This document shows, one piece after another, positions 44,189 to 55,565 of a stretch of DNA of 64,000 nt. Origin of the DNA: Candidatus Nitrospira allomarina. GTDB taxonomy: Bacteria; Nitrospirota; Nitrospiria; Nitrospirales; UBA8639. Both the position numbers and the translations under genes were made by a program. The notes below the pieces were generated by a model, which was given only the letters and a program-made list of their open reading frames with translations, was not told the origin of the DNA and did not search any database. The stretch covers positions 558,001-622,000 of the forward strand of contig NZ_CP116967.1 in the NCBI RefSeq assembly GCF_032050975.1. The letters run 5' to 3'. Within the stretch, counting starts at the first letter, position 1, and each line of letters begins with the position of its first letter.

Positions 44189-45385
44189 TTATTTTGCGGC
44201 CATGGCCATATCGACAATGTCCGTTAACGGTGTTTTGCGGTCAAATACCTGAATATCAAAACCCTCATCCTGAAGCGCACGCATGGCCGCTAATCCCTGC
44301 AATTCGTTTGGACCACCCCGGCGCACCCAAATCTTGACACCCTCGAGCTTGCCTTCCGCTTTAGCCTTTCGAAACGCATTGATAATACCACCAAAGGTCT
44401 TTTTGACATCGGTAAAATTCGCAATCGCTCCACCCACAATAATATGCTTGATACCAGGCAAGGAGCAGACTTTTTCCGTCAGAACTTCCACTGCCCAGTC
44501 AGGTGGATCGCCTGAATATTCTGCATAATTCGCAAGTTTGCCACCACGGGCCACCACCGCATCTGAATAATAAACGCTGGCTCCACCACCTGCAGGTAAC
44601 ATCGCAATATTGCCACCAGGAATCTCAATGAGCTTGACTGAACCTTTCACCTTGGCATCAACCGCCATGACCTCTTCTTCATTTTTGGTATAGGCACGCC
44701 CAAACTCAGCCGCAAACGGAAAGGTCCAGTCCTTATGCCGGAACTTGGCATCACCGTCCAAAAGGGTCACTGCATCCAGAGCCATAAGTTCTCCCTGGGC
44801 ACTGAGTACAACTGGATTCACTTCTAGGTATTGAGCATCTTCATTATCAAAACAGGCATATAATTTCTTCAAAAATTCGGCCATTTTAGCGGCCGTATCG
44901 CCGGAAAACCCCGCATCCTTTACCAGAGAGGAAAGCGCTGAATCCGACAGGGTCTCACCGGTTTCGATGGATACCTGCTTGACCTTATCCCAATTAGATT
45001 CCACTTCGATCCCACCACAGGTTGCCACCAAGAGGTCCACCCCATCGCGCGTCGATTTGGCCGCGGCATAATATTCTTCTTTGTGATCAACCGCCTCGGA
45101 AACAATCACCTGCTTAATCGTCAGGGTTTCCAGTTGTTTCCCAAGCATCTCCCGCACAGCCGCTTTGGCCCCGGCTAAATCCAAGCCCACTTTGACTAAC
45201 CCCAATTTAAAACGAGAGCCAAGTGCTTCATGCGCTTTGACTACCAGTTTATTTTTTTGGAGCCAATCATTGACCTGAGATAATTGGTCAAACTCCTCAC
45301 TTGAGGTCACGACAGCATAGTTGGGAGTAGAAATCCCCCATTTTCGCAATAAGCCCATTCCCGGGCCTTCAAGAACTTTTGCCAT
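44189..45385 (-). CDS. aclB: ATP-citrate lyase beta (small) subunit
   Basis: 398-residue ATP-grasp subunit, related to SucC: GPGMGLLRKWGISTPNYAVV, KLVVKAHEALGSRFKLGLV, the metal region LEVNPVVLSAQGELMALDAV, and the CoA-ligase part with AEYSGDPPDWAVEVLTEKV. It is the first gene of the acl-acn-frd-suc operon. A conserved promoter-like element (45465-45533) lies 80-148 bp upstream; the predicted 5' leader is about 75 nt. Confidence 0.96.
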   Translation of the reverse strand: MAKVLEGPGMGLLRKWGISTPNYAVVTSSEEFDQLSQVNDWLQKNKLVVKAHEALGSRFKLGLVKVGLDLAGAKAAVREMLGKQLETLTIKQVIVSEAVDHKEEYYAAAKSTRDGVDLLVATCGGIEVESNWDKVKQVSIETGETLSDSALSSLVKDAGFSGDTAAKMAEFLKKLYACFDNEDAQYLEVNPVVLSAQGELMALDAVTLLDGDAKFRHKDWTFPFAAEFGRAYTKNEEEVMAVDAKVKGSVKLIEIPGGNIAMLPAGGGASVYYSDAVVARGGKLANYAEYSGDPPDWAVEVLTEKVCSLPGIKHIIVGGAIANFTDVKKTFGGIINAFRKAKAEGKLEGVKIWVRRGGPNELQGLAAMRALQDEGFDIQVFDRKTPLTDIVDMAMAAK

Positions 45386-45836
45386 AATCCAACCCTTCCT
45401 TCAGGGACTGATCATAATGGTTAAGGACAAACGTAGCACAACCCGCCTGCCGCGCGGAACGGTGCATTGTACGAATGCCTTCATCCCGCTGCAATCAATC
45501 AAAAGACCCATGAACCCCTTTCAAAAGTCCCAGTGCTTCCACGTGGAATGCCCATAAGATCACCACCACACCCTTAAAGATAAAACCTGTTAAAAATTAG
45601 TTAGTTGAGATGAAGAGACGCATTCCCACTTAGCCCCAGGCTTCCCTAAACCAACCCCGCAATAGCCTACGCTCTCTCCTGATATCAGAAAAAACCCTGC
45701 TATGGTCTAACCATCCATCTTGTTGATTTAAAAAGCCATTAAATTTACTCACTAAATTTTTAAACCTCTGGGCATCCCTGTGCTTAAGAGCCTCGTCCTC
45801 ATTCCTAGCACCTTCAGTACGTGGGGAATGATCTTG
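45386..45836. other. intergenic region upstream of aclB
   Basis: 451 bp between aclB and the methyltransferase gene. It holds the conserved promoter element (45465-45533). A 40-codon GTG-started frame (45630-45752, minus) has some protein-like composition (DIRRERRLLRGWFREAWG) but no ribosome site, so it is not called. Confidence 0.5.
45465..45533 (-). promoter_or_regulatory. conserved promoter/operator upstream of aclB
   Basis: On the minus strand: TTGCAG (45489-45494), a 17-bp spacer, then TACAAT (45466-45471), a sigma-70-like arrangement. It lies upstream of aclB with the box CATGGGTC-TTTGATTGA and CTTTTGA further upstream. The block 45465-45512 matches 48993-49040 upstream of icd at 40 of 48 positions. 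The match continues into a TCAAAAGTC box at 45521-45529, offset by 2 bp relative to the other copy. Confidence 0.75.
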
Positions 45837-46514
45837 TCAGAATGCCTCCTGACTCCTGCGACTTAATTGGTAAAGAAACCCCTTCTTTTCTACTTCGGCA
45901 TCTTTTCGGGAAGGCCAATTGAGCGGGACTTCTTCTATTGCCACAATAAATTTCTTTTTAAACTCATGTTCGACCGTATCGAGCCCCAGTCTGTTTGGAT
46001 CACAAAACATGGCTTTCCCCTTTGGGGTAAGCACCTGTTCAAGTATATGAGAAATACCGGTTAGAATTCCTTCCTCATAAAAAACTTCACTGCCTATTAC
46101 CAAATCATAAAGAAACTTTTTTGGTCCAATCTTTTCCGTCCAATTCAACAAGCATGTGTCAAAATTGCTGATATGATTCAGGCGACAGGACTCCTTTGTG
46201 GCTTCAAGTGTAATAGGCACCACATCTGAAAACATGGTGAATGCCCCGAGCCGGGTAGCAACCACTCCGGCTAACCCTGTTCCGCAGCCGATTTCCAGAA
46301 CCTTGACGCCTTGCAGTTTTGATGGGAAAAACCGATGAATGAGGCATTCTGATAAGGCCACTTCAGAAGGCCAAATTCGATCCCAGTACCCCCATCCGAG
46401 GGATTCGTCATCCCGTGCATCTAGTGGGGTTTCCCTAGAGATGTCTCGCTTGGTCTTACAGACAATGGGAACAACCCCGATTTTGGGAAGTGTCACAATT
46501 TTCACATGACTCAC
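45837..46514 (-). CDS. small class I SAM-dependent methyltransferase
   Basis: 225 residues with a Rossmann methyltransferase core: motif I VLEIGCGTGLAGVVATRLG, motif II FSDVVP, and LNWTEKIGPKKFLYDLVIGSEVFYEE. The order and the W-x-G-W-D-R lead-in (LGWGYWDRIWPSEVALSECL) match the METTL21/ETFB-lysine methyltransferase group (PF10294-like), whose members methylate lysines on proteins. Substrate unknown. Encoded between icd and aclB, on the same strand, with the icd terminator immediately upstream, so it should be transcribed separately from icd. Confidence 0.8.
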   Translation of the reverse strand: MSHVKIVTLPKIGVVPIVCKTKRDISRETPLDARDDESLGWGYWDRIWPSEVALSECLIHRFFPSKLQGVKVLEIGCGTGLAGVVATRLGAFTMFSDVVPITLEATKESCRLNHISNFDTCLLNWTEKIGPKKFLYDLVIGSEVFYEEGILTGISHILEQVLTPKGKAMFCDPNRLGLDTVEHEFKKKFIVAIEEVPLNWPSRKDAEVEKKGFLYQLSRRSQEAF

Positions 46515-46528
46515 AGAAATTATCTCCC

Positions 46529-46567
46529 CAAAAAAGGCGAGCCGGGCTCCGTTTGGAACCCGGCTCG
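46529..46567 (-). terminator. rho-independent terminator after icd
   Basis: Stem CGAGCCGGG (46538-46546) with CCCGGCTCG (46559-46567), a 12-nt loop, and on the minus strand a run of T residues (46531-46536) just after the stem. It terminates the icd transcript 55 bp past the stop and abuts the methyltransferase start. Confidence 0.85.
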
Positions 46568-46622
46568 TTGCACACTTCCCCAGTATAAGAATAATACCGG
46601 AAGACCAGCCTACGTTGAGAAC

Positions 46623-49219
<2,597 letters not shown>

Positions 49220-50539
49220 CTAGAGAAGTTGTTGCCAACTGAGAGTCTTAACCGGAAGCACTCGAAGGGACGCGGCGATCGGACAGGTATCCAGAGTCAT
49301 CTTCACCTCGCCATTCAGTATCTGTACCTGTTCCGCCAAGAGGGCACCCTGAATGACTGAACTCCCAATTCCACCATCAAACGTCACTTGCCCAGAGACA
49401 ATGATAAGCCCTTCCCAATGAAATGGCGCGGAAATGCTAAGATTTCCCGCTACCAAAAGTATGCCATATCCATAGAGATTCTGAACGGCAAGGCGGCTCG
49501 GAAATCCCCCTGCAAGCGATTCGGCATACAACAGGGCAGGATGCCCAGGCGCCCCAAGATTCACACCGACCAGATCTGCTGAAATGACCTGAGCGCCTCC
49601 CTTAAGGCTCTCTAAAGCCTTGACTAAATCCAGGAATTCCGATCCCACTTGTGGCGTCGGAGGATTCCCTGTGAAAGTCGCGGTTCCTGCCAACGCACCT
49701 GCAGGGCCCAACTGCACCGGGGGCCGGCCTGCCGCCAGGATCCCACAATTATCAAATCCTTCTACGGCTGTGGTTCCGCCAGCAAATACGACCTGATTTT
49801 TCGCATATACGGCGGCCAACAATGGCGGCCCAGACGGGTGTGCAACCTCCACTTGAATCAGGGACGTGGCACCTTCTGCCTGACCCTGGCTGATGATGAT
49901 TTCGATTGGGGAATATGGAGTGGGATTTACTGACGTAAATGAGGTGGGGACGAGTTCACTTTCTGATGCAAATCCAAAGAAGACCAGGCTGCCTCGGTTA
50001 TTTATTGAATGCGTCGCGCTAATTCCATCACCATCTTGATAGTGAGGGGTCAGAGAACTGTGTCCCGCCCGTTCCGCATCATACTCGGTTTTATGACGAA
50101 TTTTAGTCCAGTAAGGGAGAATAGATTGCACACTATTGGGACGAACTGCCGTATTCGTAGAATTTCCACTCAAAGGAAAATAGTTGGTGAAAACCTCTGA
50201 ATATTCCGTATCATACTGTGGTTTCCACTCAGGCAAAGACAACACATAGGCGGACCAATTTGCTTGCAGGATGGGAGAAGGATCGCCGAGATACCCTGGA
50301 TTTGATAAGGAAGATCCACCCAAACGAACGGCGGTTTCTGCGATGCCCGCCTCTGCGGCATAGAACGTAGCCATCGCCCTTCGGAAATTTCCACTGATTT
50401 GTAGGTCGGTGGACGTGGCAAACAAAATCGTCGCACCCATAATTGTAGAAAAAGCGACCAATAACAAGGCTGTAATGAGCGCTCCACCCATGGAATTGTG
50501 ATAAGGCCTTATTCCTTCCTTGCTATTGAATCCGGTCAT
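49220..50539 (-). CDS. PilX-like pilus assembly protein
   Basis: 439 residues. The N-terminus matches PilX_N: a short cytoplasmic lead, one hydrophobic helix (GGALITALLLVAFSTIMGATILFA), and STDLQISGNFRRAMATFYAAEAGIAE, the mark of the minor-pilin accessory protein. The rest is a beta-rich periplasmic domain with a right-handed helix-like tail (FPSRLAVQNLYGYGILLVAGNLSISAPF). The operon order (FimT-like, PilV-like, PilW-like, PilX-like) supports a role in type IV pilus or pseudopilus assembly. Overlaps the preceding gene by 4 bp. Confidence 0.8.
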   Translation of the reverse strand: MTGFNSKEGIRPYHNSMGGALITALLLVAFSTIMGATILFATSTDLQISGNFRRAMATFYAAEAGIAETAVRLGGSSLSNPGYLGDPSPILQANWSAYVLSLPEWKPQYDTEYSEVFTNYFPLSGNSTNTAVRPNSVQSILPYWTKIRHKTEYDAERAGHSSLTPHYQDGDGISATHSINNRGSLVFFGFASESELVPTSFTSVNPTPYSPIEIIISQGQAEGATSLIQVEVAHPSGPPLLAAVYAKNQVVFAGGTTAVEGFDNCGILAAGRPPVQLGPAGALAGTATFTGNPPTPQVGSEFLDLVKALESLKGGAQVISADLVGVNLGAPGHPALLYAESLAGGFPSRLAVQNLYGYGILLVAGNLSISAPFHWEGLIIVSGQVTFDGGIGSSVIQGALLAEQVQILNGEVKMTLDTCPIAASLRVLPVKTLSWQQLL

Positions 50540-51156
50540 GATTGGACATTTCTCATCGTGATTCGGGAATGGAGAGTCACCGTTCGATATCCACCGTTTT
50601 TGGCATACTGTGGATCAGGCTGTGACGTTCTGGCTGTCACCGAAATTCTCACTTGTCGAATGGCTTTGGAATCTGTGGTCGGGTTCCCAGCCTGATCAAG
50701 ATAATCTATGCCAAACGCTTCAATATCCTCACCAAACGGTTGATTTCCTCCACCGGTATTTCGCCGGAGCAGGTGGGTCGAGGCATCATAGACAAAGACA
50801 ATCGATTCATTGGCATCACTGGTGATGCCATTACCATTTATGTCAGCCTTGATTGAGAGCTTTTGGGGATCATACGTAATGCCCTCAAAATCATTAGTAA
50901 GATCGGAATCACGATTCACTCCGCGAGGATCATAACCGGCCATCAGGATTTCCCTGGTCACCAAATCCACCACCACGCGAGCCTGTTGCTGCATGTCCAG
51001 GATTTGCTCTCGCACAACCTGGGCTTTGAGTTCTTGAATATACAGAGCATAGACCACGCTCACTGTCAGGAGACTCAAGCTCAGGGCCACCACGACCTCA
51101 ACGAGGGTATACCCCTTAGGGGACCCTATCGAAACATGTGGCATCTGCGTATTCAC
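50536..51156 (-). CDS. PilW-like prepilin-type protein
   Basis: 206 residues with a class III prepilin signal: KGYTLVEVVVALSLSLLTV, cleaved before Tyr by PilD, then VYALYIQELKAQVVREQILDMQQQARVVVDLVTREILMAGYDP as in PilW. The 3' end overlaps the PilX-like start by 4 bp. It begins 2 bp after the PilV-like gene. One minor pilin of the set encoded here. Confidence 0.85.
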   Translation of the reverse strand: MNTQMPHVSIGSPKGYTLVEVVVALSLSLLTVSVVYALYIQELKAQVVREQILDMQQQARVVVDLVTREILMAGYDPRGVNRDSDLTNDFEGITYDPQKLSIKADINGNGITSDANESIVFVYDASTHLLRRNTGGGNQPFGEDIEAFGIDYLDQAGNPTTDSKAIRQVRISVTARTSQPDPQYAKNGGYRTVTLHSRITMRNVQS

Positions 51157-51158
51157 TT

Positions 51159-51575
51159 TTACTTTGTGAGATAAGTGGTAAGTGTGGTGGTATGCGCATC
51201 ATGATCCCACCGCACTTCGACCTTGACAGTGTGTAACCCGGATATTGGAAAATGGGGTTGAATCGTGAGCGTTCGTTGATGATGGCTCGCACCGGAAATT
51301 GAGCCATAGGGTTCCCTATTAATCCATGTACCGGTTAACGAACTGGGCACTCCATCCCGGCGCACGTCTTCCAATTTTTCCTGGGCGAGGGTGACGGCTC
51401 TGGTCATTTTTTCACTCGCCGTCATGCCGGTATGAGCGACAACGGAATAGCCTGCAAATCCAAGGAGCGCCAGGAAAACCACCACCAGGGCCATTAGCAC
51501 TTCTAACAAAGAGAACCCTCGTTGATCTCGCAGGCAACTCGTCAGTCGATATCTCTCATGCATCATGATGTTCAT
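51159..51575 (-). CDS. PilV-like prepilin-type protein
   Basis: 138 residues. Prepilin cleavage site RGFSLLEVLMALVVVFLALLG is followed by AHTGMTASEKMTRAVTLAQEKLEDVR, as in PilV/GspI-like minor pilins. The stop is separated from the PilW-like gene by 2 bp, and its first base overlaps the last base of the upstream FimT-like gene. Function inferred from the operon. Confidence 0.83.
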   Translation of the reverse strand: MNIMMHERYRLTSCLRDQRGFSLLEVLMALVVVFLALLGFAGYSVVAHTGMTASEKMTRAVTLAQEKLEDVRRDGVPSSLTGTWINREPYGSISGASHHQRTLTIQPHFPISGLHTVKVEVRWDHDAHTTTLTTYLTK

Positions 51576-52036
51576 TAAGACTTCACTTTTACCCGTCCGG
51601 TTATGCTAACCGTAATGATCCGTTTTCCGGCTGAATTGGACAGGGTAATAGAAGCTAAACTGGACGCCGTTCCTCTTGGCAGAAAGGAGGGATTGTTGGT
51701 GGCTGTCATCATGACATCTCGAAAACTCTCCTGAATATCGCGAGCTACAAGATGTTCGCCCGGGTCGGACTTTCCATTATTATTATCATCATCCAATAAC
51801 ACATACCGATGATTATCCTGAAAGAAAACTCGTTGCCTATTCCGTTCAATCACAGCCTTCATTTTTGCCCCTAAAAGGTCAGAGGACACCTGTCTGACTG
51901 CTCCATTCAATCGCCAATGAGGTAACTGGGATACCAACCAGGTCTGAGCTAACATCAAGACTACCCCGATAATGCCAAGCACAATGATTAATTCAGTGAG
52001 GGTAAAACCTCTGTTACACAAAAGAGATCTCTTCAA
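51575..52036 (-). CDS. FimT/GspH-like prepilin-type protein
   Basis: Prepilin signal NRGFTLTELIIVLGIIGVVL, then QLPHWRLNGAVRQVSSDLLGAKMKAVIERNRQRVFF, the FimT/GspH pattern. The only ATG in frame (52159) lies inside pilD and would add about 40 non-pilin residues. A TTG at 52036 with AGGGA upstream gives a short leader (LKRSLLCNRG) and a protein of 153 residues, so I prefer it. Last base overlaps the first base of the PilV-like gene. Confidence 0.8.
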   Translation of the reverse strand: MKRSLLCNRGFTLTELIIVLGIIGVVLMLAQTWLVSQLPHWRLNGAVRQVSSDLLGAKMKAVIERNRQRVFFQDNHRYVLLDDDNNNGKSDPGEHLVARDIQESFRDVMMTATNNPSFLPRGTASSLASITLSNSAGKRIITVSITGRVKVKS

Positions 52037-52113
52037 TCGTCTTGTCCCTGTTAGAGTAACGTCTTGAACCGACTCCGTGTGGTCGCATCTGCCTTGCTGA
52101 ATTCGTTGGGTAC

Positions 52114-52896
52114 TTATAACAACCCATGAAAATACCAGTGCCATAATTCCGTTCCCCACACCACCGCGATCAGACCGCCAAGCGCTAGATATGGTCCGAA
52201 AGGAATGTATTGGCCTCTTTCAAGGACCTTCGTGGCCAGCAATATTATCCCGACAACCGCGCCGACCACTGATCCTACCATGAGGGTAAGTATGGCCTGC
52301 TGCCACCCCAAAAAGGCTCCCACCATGGCCAAAAATTTAATATCACCACCTCCAATGCCTTCTTTTCCGAACAAGAAGGGACTGACCCACGCGAGAGCTA
52401 GTAAAATCCCCCCTCCCACCAACAGACCGATAAACGAATTGACCCAGCCCGTCGGTAGCAGAAAGGATGCGCACAAAAAGCCAATCACAATTCCAGGTAA
52501 TGTAATCACATCCGGAATAATTTTGTGGTCCCAATCAATCCAAGCCACCACAAGGAACACCGACACCAACCCCGCATACACGATCGTGGGCCACGTGAGC
52601 CCAAACCGCCAGACCACCAGGAGATAGCCTAAGCCATTTGCCAACTCAATAATGGGGTATCTTCGCGGAATACCCGCATGGCAAGCTCGACACCTTCCCA
52701 GTAGCCAGATAAAACTCAAAAGAGGAACATTGTCATACCAGCAAATCTGACCGCCGCAATGGGGGCATGCCGACCGAGGAGCCACTACTGATTGTCCCTT
52801 TGGGACTCTGTGCACACATACCGTCAAGAAACTCCCAATGATCGTTCCCAGAATAAAGACGCTCGGCCAAACAATCCAGTGAGACATAAAAGTCAC
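52114..52896 (-). CDS. pilD: type IV prepilin peptidase (leader peptidase / N-methyltransferase)
   Basis: 260 residues, six to eight membrane helices. Bacterial-type N-terminal domain with two CxxC pairs (SACPHCGGQICWYDN and GRCRACHAGIP), the RRYPIIELANGLGY motif, the first catalytic Asp in VAWIDWDHKIIPD and the second in GIGGGDIKFLAMVGAF (GxGD-type). It cleaves and methylates the pilins encoded just downstream; the FimT-like start overlaps or abuts its 3' end. First gene of the pilus operon. Confidence 0.94.
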   Translation of the reverse strand: MTFMSHWIVWPSVFILGTIIGSFLTVCVHRVPKGQSVVAPRSACPHCGGQICWYDNVPLLSFIWLLGRCRACHAGIPRRYPIIELANGLGYLLVVWRFGLTWPTIVYAGLVSVFLVVAWIDWDHKIIPDVITLPGIVIGFLCASFLLPTGWVNSFIGLLVGGGILLALAWVSPFLFGKEGIGGGDIKFLAMVGAFLGWQQAILTLMVGSVVGAVVGIILLATKVLERGQYIPFGPYLALGGLIAVVWGTELWHWYFHGLL

Positions 52897-53012
52897 ATAT
52901 TCCGTAGTTAATTCGACTGGGGTGAGTTTACGTATTCTTTCGGTTTACAATCCTAAAATGACCTGATATTCTCCCTTAGATAATTCGCCTAGAGGAAATG
53001 CCTGAGGTACCC

Positions 53013-53273
53013 ATGACCAACCAACTAAAACCGGATAAATTGGACATGCCACCTATTAAGCGAAAACGCCCAGAGGCCCTGACTCAACGCGAGCAAGAAA
53101 TCCTGCAACTCATCTGGTCGGGGTTGAAGAATAAAGAGATTGCACAGCAATTAAAAATTAGCGTCAAAACGGTTGAAGCCCACCGGGCCAATATGATGAA
53201 GAAGGTTCGGGTTTCTAATGCCGCCCAACTGCTCAATGCCGCAATTCAGGAAGGCCTGATTCAGATAAAATAA
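53013..53273 (+). CDS. LuxR-type (GerE) helix-turn-helix regulator, DNA-binding domain only
   Basis: About 86 residues from the ATG at 53013, which has GAGGT 4 nt upstream (an earlier ATG at 52998 is less well placed). The domain covers almost the whole protein: LTQREQEILQLIWSGLKNKEIAQQL, SVKTVEAHRANMMKKVRVSNAAQLL. No receiver or ligand domain, so its activity must be set by expression or by partner proteins. Divergent from pilD (116 bp), a position suited to regulating the pilus operon (inference), and convergent with rlmB. Confidence 0.85.
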   Translation: MTNQLKPDKLDMPPIKRKRPEALTQREQEILQLIWSGLKNKEIAQQLKISVKTVEAHRANMMKKVRVSNAAQLLNAAIQEGLIQIK

Positions 53274-53296
53274 TTTCCGCACTGTTCTTATGGTTT

Positions 53297-54052
53297 CTAA
53301 TTCCGTTGCCGAACTGCTTCAAAGAGTGTCACTGCTACGGCAACTGACAAATTCAGCGAGTTCATCCTTCCAAACATTGGAATCCTAACTAGTTGATCGC
53401 ATTTTTTTAGGACAATCGGCCGGATCCCTTCTCCTTCACTTCCAAACACCAGCGCAACGGGTTCTGTGAAGTCTACCTCTGAATAGGATTCAACTCCTTC
53501 CGGGACTAATGCTACAGTCCTGATGTCCCGCTTCTGACAAGTTTCAAGAAACTTTCCCGTATTGGCTACACGAGCAATGGAGACATGCTCTAAAGCCCCA
53601 GCCGATGCTTTGGCCACTCCACCCGTCAGACCCACGGCACGGTGCTTGGGGATGACAATTCCATCTCCACCAGCCGCCTCTACCGAACGGACAATCGCGC
53701 CTAGATTATGTGGATCCTGGATTTGGTCTAACACCACTAATAAAGCAGGAATATGTTTGAGAGAAAGTAGGTCCAGCAACTCCTCTCCCTCCAGATACTC
53801 CTTGGCGGAAACCTGAGCCACCACGCCCTGATGATGTCGATCGCCAGCTAAGCGATCTAATCGCTCCCTTGATTCGACAGCCAGGGAAATACCGCGTTCC
53901 CTTGCCAATTTCACAATGGGAAGAAATCGACCATCAGCCCGAAGAGTCCAAATTCGTTGGACGGGCCGAGACTGTGAGTGGAGAGATTCTAGAACCGCAT
54001 GAAACCCGTACACCGTTGCCGGGGATTCATCGCTTCCAACGTGTGGTGCCAT
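53297..54052 (-). CDS. rlmB: 23S rRNA (guanosine-2'-O) methyltransferase, TrmH/RlmB family
   Basis: 251 residues. N-terminal substrate-binding domain (VYGFHAVLESLHSQSRPVQRIW) and SPOUT domain with motif 1 LDQIQDPHNLGAIVRSVEAAG, motif 2 ALVFGSEGEGIRPIVLKKCD and motif 3 IPMFGRMNSLNLSVAVAV, where the knot binds SAM. RlmB methylates G2251 of 23S rRNA; the exact target is inferred. Its start overlaps the cysS stop by 26 bp, an unusually long overlap suggesting coupling. Confidence 0.93.
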   Translation of the reverse strand: MAPHVGSDESPATVYGFHAVLESLHSQSRPVQRIWTLRADGRFLPIVKLARERGISLAVESRERLDRLAGDRHHQGVVAQVSAKEYLEGEELLDLLSLKHIPALLVVLDQIQDPHNLGAIVRSVEAAGGDGIVIPKHRAVGLTGGVAKASAGALEHVSIARVANTGKFLETCQKRDIRTVALVPEGVESYSEVDFTEPVALVFGSEGEGIRPIVLKKCDQLVRIPMFGRMNSLNLSVAVAVTLFEAVRQRN

Positions 54053-55562
54053 CGGGTCGGTCTTCCAGGATGATGCCTTGTTCGGCTAATTCATTTCTGA
54101 TGGTATCAGCGGTAGAAAAATCTTTTTGAGCCCGAGATTCATTGCGAAGGCGAATTTTTTCCTCGATCCAATCCGAACTTACGAAACGAGAAGTCTCCAC
54201 AGAACCACCACCACTTATTATTGTAGAACCGTAAGCGGTTTTCTTTCCTTCTGCCTTCAAAGAACCGCCACCCTTTATCGTTGCAGAACCGTATGCAACA
54301 AACGGCCATTCTTTAGGATTCAACTGGAATAACCCGAGCGGTTCGCCAAACTTTTTCAGTGCCTCTTTGACTTTTTGTTTAGCCTGGCTGGATAACCCCT
54401 TTCCCAATAATTTATTGATCTCTCCTCGAAGTTCGTGAAAAGCTCCGAGCACCTTGGGTGTATTGAAATCATCATCCATACTTTTCTCAAATTTTTTGGC
54501 AAAATGATTCGAGACGCGCCCCCACTCTTCGTTACCTTGATTATCCGCTTGAGTATCGAATTCCTCCAGTCGCCGAATGAGTCCATAGATGGAATCCATA
54601 GCCGATTTGGCTTCGGAAATGGATTGGTCAGAAAAATTGATATCGCTTCGGTAATGCGTGGAGAGGAGGTAATAGCGAAGACACTCCCCGGTTACTATTT
54701 CTGAATACGGTGACTTCTCAAAGATCTCTCGAATCGTAAAAAAATTCCCCAATGACTTGGACATTTTCTCTTGATCAATCGTTACAAACCCGTTGTGAAT
54801 CCAATACCGGGCAAACTCCTTTCCCGTGTAGGCACAGGACTGAGCCACTTCATTTTCGTGATGCGGGAAAATAAGATCCTTCCCCCCTCCATGGATATCG
54901 AATGTTGGACCCAAGTGCTTGATCGACATGGCCGAACATTCGATATGCCAACCCGGTCGACCTTTACCCCAAGGGCTCTCCCACCCTGGCTCATCCGGCT
55001 TTGCTGATTTCCAGAGAGCAAAATCCATGGGATCTTTTTTCCGATGGTCGACTTCAACGCGAGCACCGGCCAATAATTCTTCCAGATTCCTACCGGATAA
55101 TTGGCCATACTGACTGAACTTTCTGACTTCAAAATACACGTCACCTTCCACCTCATAGGCAGCGTCCTTCTCAACTAATCCCGCAATCATGTTCACGATA
55201 TCCTGGATATGGTGAGTCGCCCGAGGCTCTATTGTGGGGGGAATAATTCCCAATCGCCCCATGTCACGATAAAAGGCTTCGATATATTTTTCCGTCACCT
55301 GAGTCCAAGGAATACATTCTTTGTGAGCTCGTTGGAGAATTTTATCGTCCACATCTGTAAAATTTCTGACATAGGTTACCTGGAAACCGCTGTACTCCAA
55401 ATACCGCCTGATGGTATCGAAAACTAACGCACTCCTGGCATGTCCAAGATGACAATCATCATATACCGTGACTCCGCAAACATACATCTTAACCTGATTC
55501 GGCGTCAGCGGAAGAAACAGTTCTTTCTTGTTTGTTCGGGAGTTATACAGGGTGAGAGACAT
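54027..55562 (-). CDS. cysS: cysteinyl-tRNA synthetase with a repeated insertion
   Basis: 511 residues, class I. HIGH-type motif DDCHLGHARSALVFDTIRR, zinc region around CSAMSIKHLGPTFDIHGGG, KMSKSLGNFF, and the C-terminal anticodon-binding part (EEKIRLRNESRAQKDFSTADTIRNELAEQG) ending EDRPDGTTRWKR. About 35 extra residues (roughly 424-458) sit between the DALR-like helical domain and the C-terminal domain, made of two similar units AYGSATIKGGGS and AYGSTIISGGGS. Its last bases overlap the rlmB start. Confidence 0.95.
   Translation of the reverse strand: MSLTLYNSRTNKKELFLPLTPNQVKMYVCGVTVYDDCHLGHARSALVFDTIRRYLEYSGFQVTYVRNFTDVDDKILQRAHKECIPWTQVTEKYIEAFYRDMGRLGIIPPTIEPRATHHIQDIVNMIAGLVEKDAAYEVEGDVYFEVRKFSQYGQLSGRNLEELLAGARVEVDHRKKDPMDFALWKSAKPDEPGWESPWGKGRPGWHIECSAMSIKHLGPTFDIHGGGKDLIFPHHENEVAQSCAYTGKEFARYWIHNGFVTIDQEKMSKSLGNFFTIREIFEKSPYSEIVTGECLRYYLLSTHYRSDINFSDQSISEAKSAMDSIYGLIRRLEEFDTQADNQGNEEWGRVSNHFAKKFEKSMDDDFNTPKVLGAFHELRGEINKLLGKGLSSQAKQKVKEALKKFGEPLGLFQLNPKEWPFVAYGSATIKGGGSLKAEGKKTAYGSTIISGGGSVETSRFVSSDWIEEKIRLRNESRAQKDFSTADTIRNELAEQGIILEDRPDGTTRWKR
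54190..54300 (-). repeat. two-unit tandem repeat inserted in cysS
   Basis: Two units of about 55-57 bp, with cores GCATACGGTTCTGCAACGAT and GCTTACGGTTCTACAATAAT followed by GGTGGCGGTTCT and GGTGGTGGTTCT. It inserts about 37 residues of Gly/Ser-rich sequence in frame. The units differ mainly at third-base positions, so the duplication is not recent. Confidence 0.7.
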
Positions 55563-55565
55563 GAC

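Noticed and set aside
45630..45752. A 40-codon GTG-started frame after the methyltransferase gene, in the same frame as that gene
   Set aside because: Composition is somewhat protein-like, but there is no ribosome site and no sign of read-through of the TGA; could be a gene-end remnant.
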